This document shows, one piece after another, positions 63,883 through 64,000 of a stretch of 64,000 nt of DNA. Every line of letters starts with the position of its first letter. Within the stretch, counting starts at the first letter, position 1. The position numbers were made by a program, and so were the translations under genes. Source of the DNA: Dyella acidisoli. GTDB taxonomy: Bacteria > Pseudomonadota > Gammaproteobacteria > Xanthomonadales > Rhodanobacteraceae. The notes beneath the pieces are model-generated. The model worked only from the letters and a program-made list of their open reading frames with translations, did no database searches and was not told the origin of the DNA. Location: assembly GCF_030160295.1 (NCBI RefSeq), contig NZ_BSOB01000005.1:248001-312000 (forward strand), given 5' to 3'.

Positions 63883-64000
63883 AGCAAAAAAGGTGAGGCA
63901 GTAAGTTACTGAGACAGTTTTTGCAGCTTTACAACCTGACCTCATCCAGCCTGGTCGTGGTATCTGGACACTGCTGCCCCTTTTGCCGCCTGTCGCAGAC

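Larger units (their letters stand above)
63472..64000. other. Intergenic region at the window edge
   Basis: Holds two REP-type palindromes (63580-63613, 63855-63882) and one RcsB-like box (63742-63755). No gene is supported up to the end of the window. Confidence 0.6.

Overview
The window looks like chromosome of a GC-rich gammaproteobacterium, most plausibly Rhodanobacteraceae/Xanthomonadales (Dyella, Rhodanobacter or Luteibacter type). That placement is inferred from gene content: an RcsB-like regulator pair, giant two-partner secreted adhesins, SapC, a TIGR03032-type protein and GAAA-loop REP elements. No rRNA, tRNA or CRISPR was seen.

Region 1 (1-5.1 kb) is the right part of a Tn3-family transposon: a tyrosine recombinase of TnpI type (cut by the window edge), a complete TnpA and a right inverted repeat. 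It sits against an AT-rich fragment of an RTX protein, which in turn abuts a 5'-truncated DUF417 (RclC/YkgB-type) gene.

Region 2 (5.1-12.7 kb) is ordinary accessory or metabolic content: RidA-like, DUF1801 and DUF1579-like proteins, an aldehyde dehydrogenase divergent from a LysR regulator, a small exported protein and a GH76-like protein. Region 3 (12.8-17.4 kb) has a small protein made of two LuxR-type HTH domains and nothing else, followed by a small protein, a secreted coiled-coil protein, a 599-residue coiled-coil protein with a central hydrophobic hairpin (pore-forming-toxin-like in outline) and a small soluble protein. Region 4 (17.5-29.1 kb) has a LytS/LytTR two-component pair, a HAF-repeat exported protein, an unknown exported protein, a TIGR03032 protein directly after a glycine-rich autotransporter, and an alpha/beta hydrolase.

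Region 5 (28.7-63.5 kb) is the main point of interest. Every gene is on the minus strand: DUF2501, GlsB/YeaQ-like, an RcsB-like response regulator, a small basic protein, an HMW1C-type cytoplasmic N-glycosyltransferase, a 1958-residue TpsA adhesin, its TpsB, a PpiC-type isomerase, a SapC protein, a second TpsB with a coiled-coil extension, a 5381-residue TpsA, a second RcsB-like regulator and a glycine-zipper lipoprotein. Both adhesins end in a cysteine pair, as HMW1 does, and their repeats are dense in N-X-S/T sequons.

Eight copies of a 14-bp motif (plus-strand reading TCAGANNANTCCTA, close to the enterobacterial RcsAB/RcsB box) lie only between genes of region 5, all in one orientation. Seven have a -10-like hexamer exactly 23 bp downstream and the eighth has one at 22 bp. 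I infer a self-contained regulon in which RcsB-like regulators at both ends control two glycosylated giant adhesin systems and envelope proteins.
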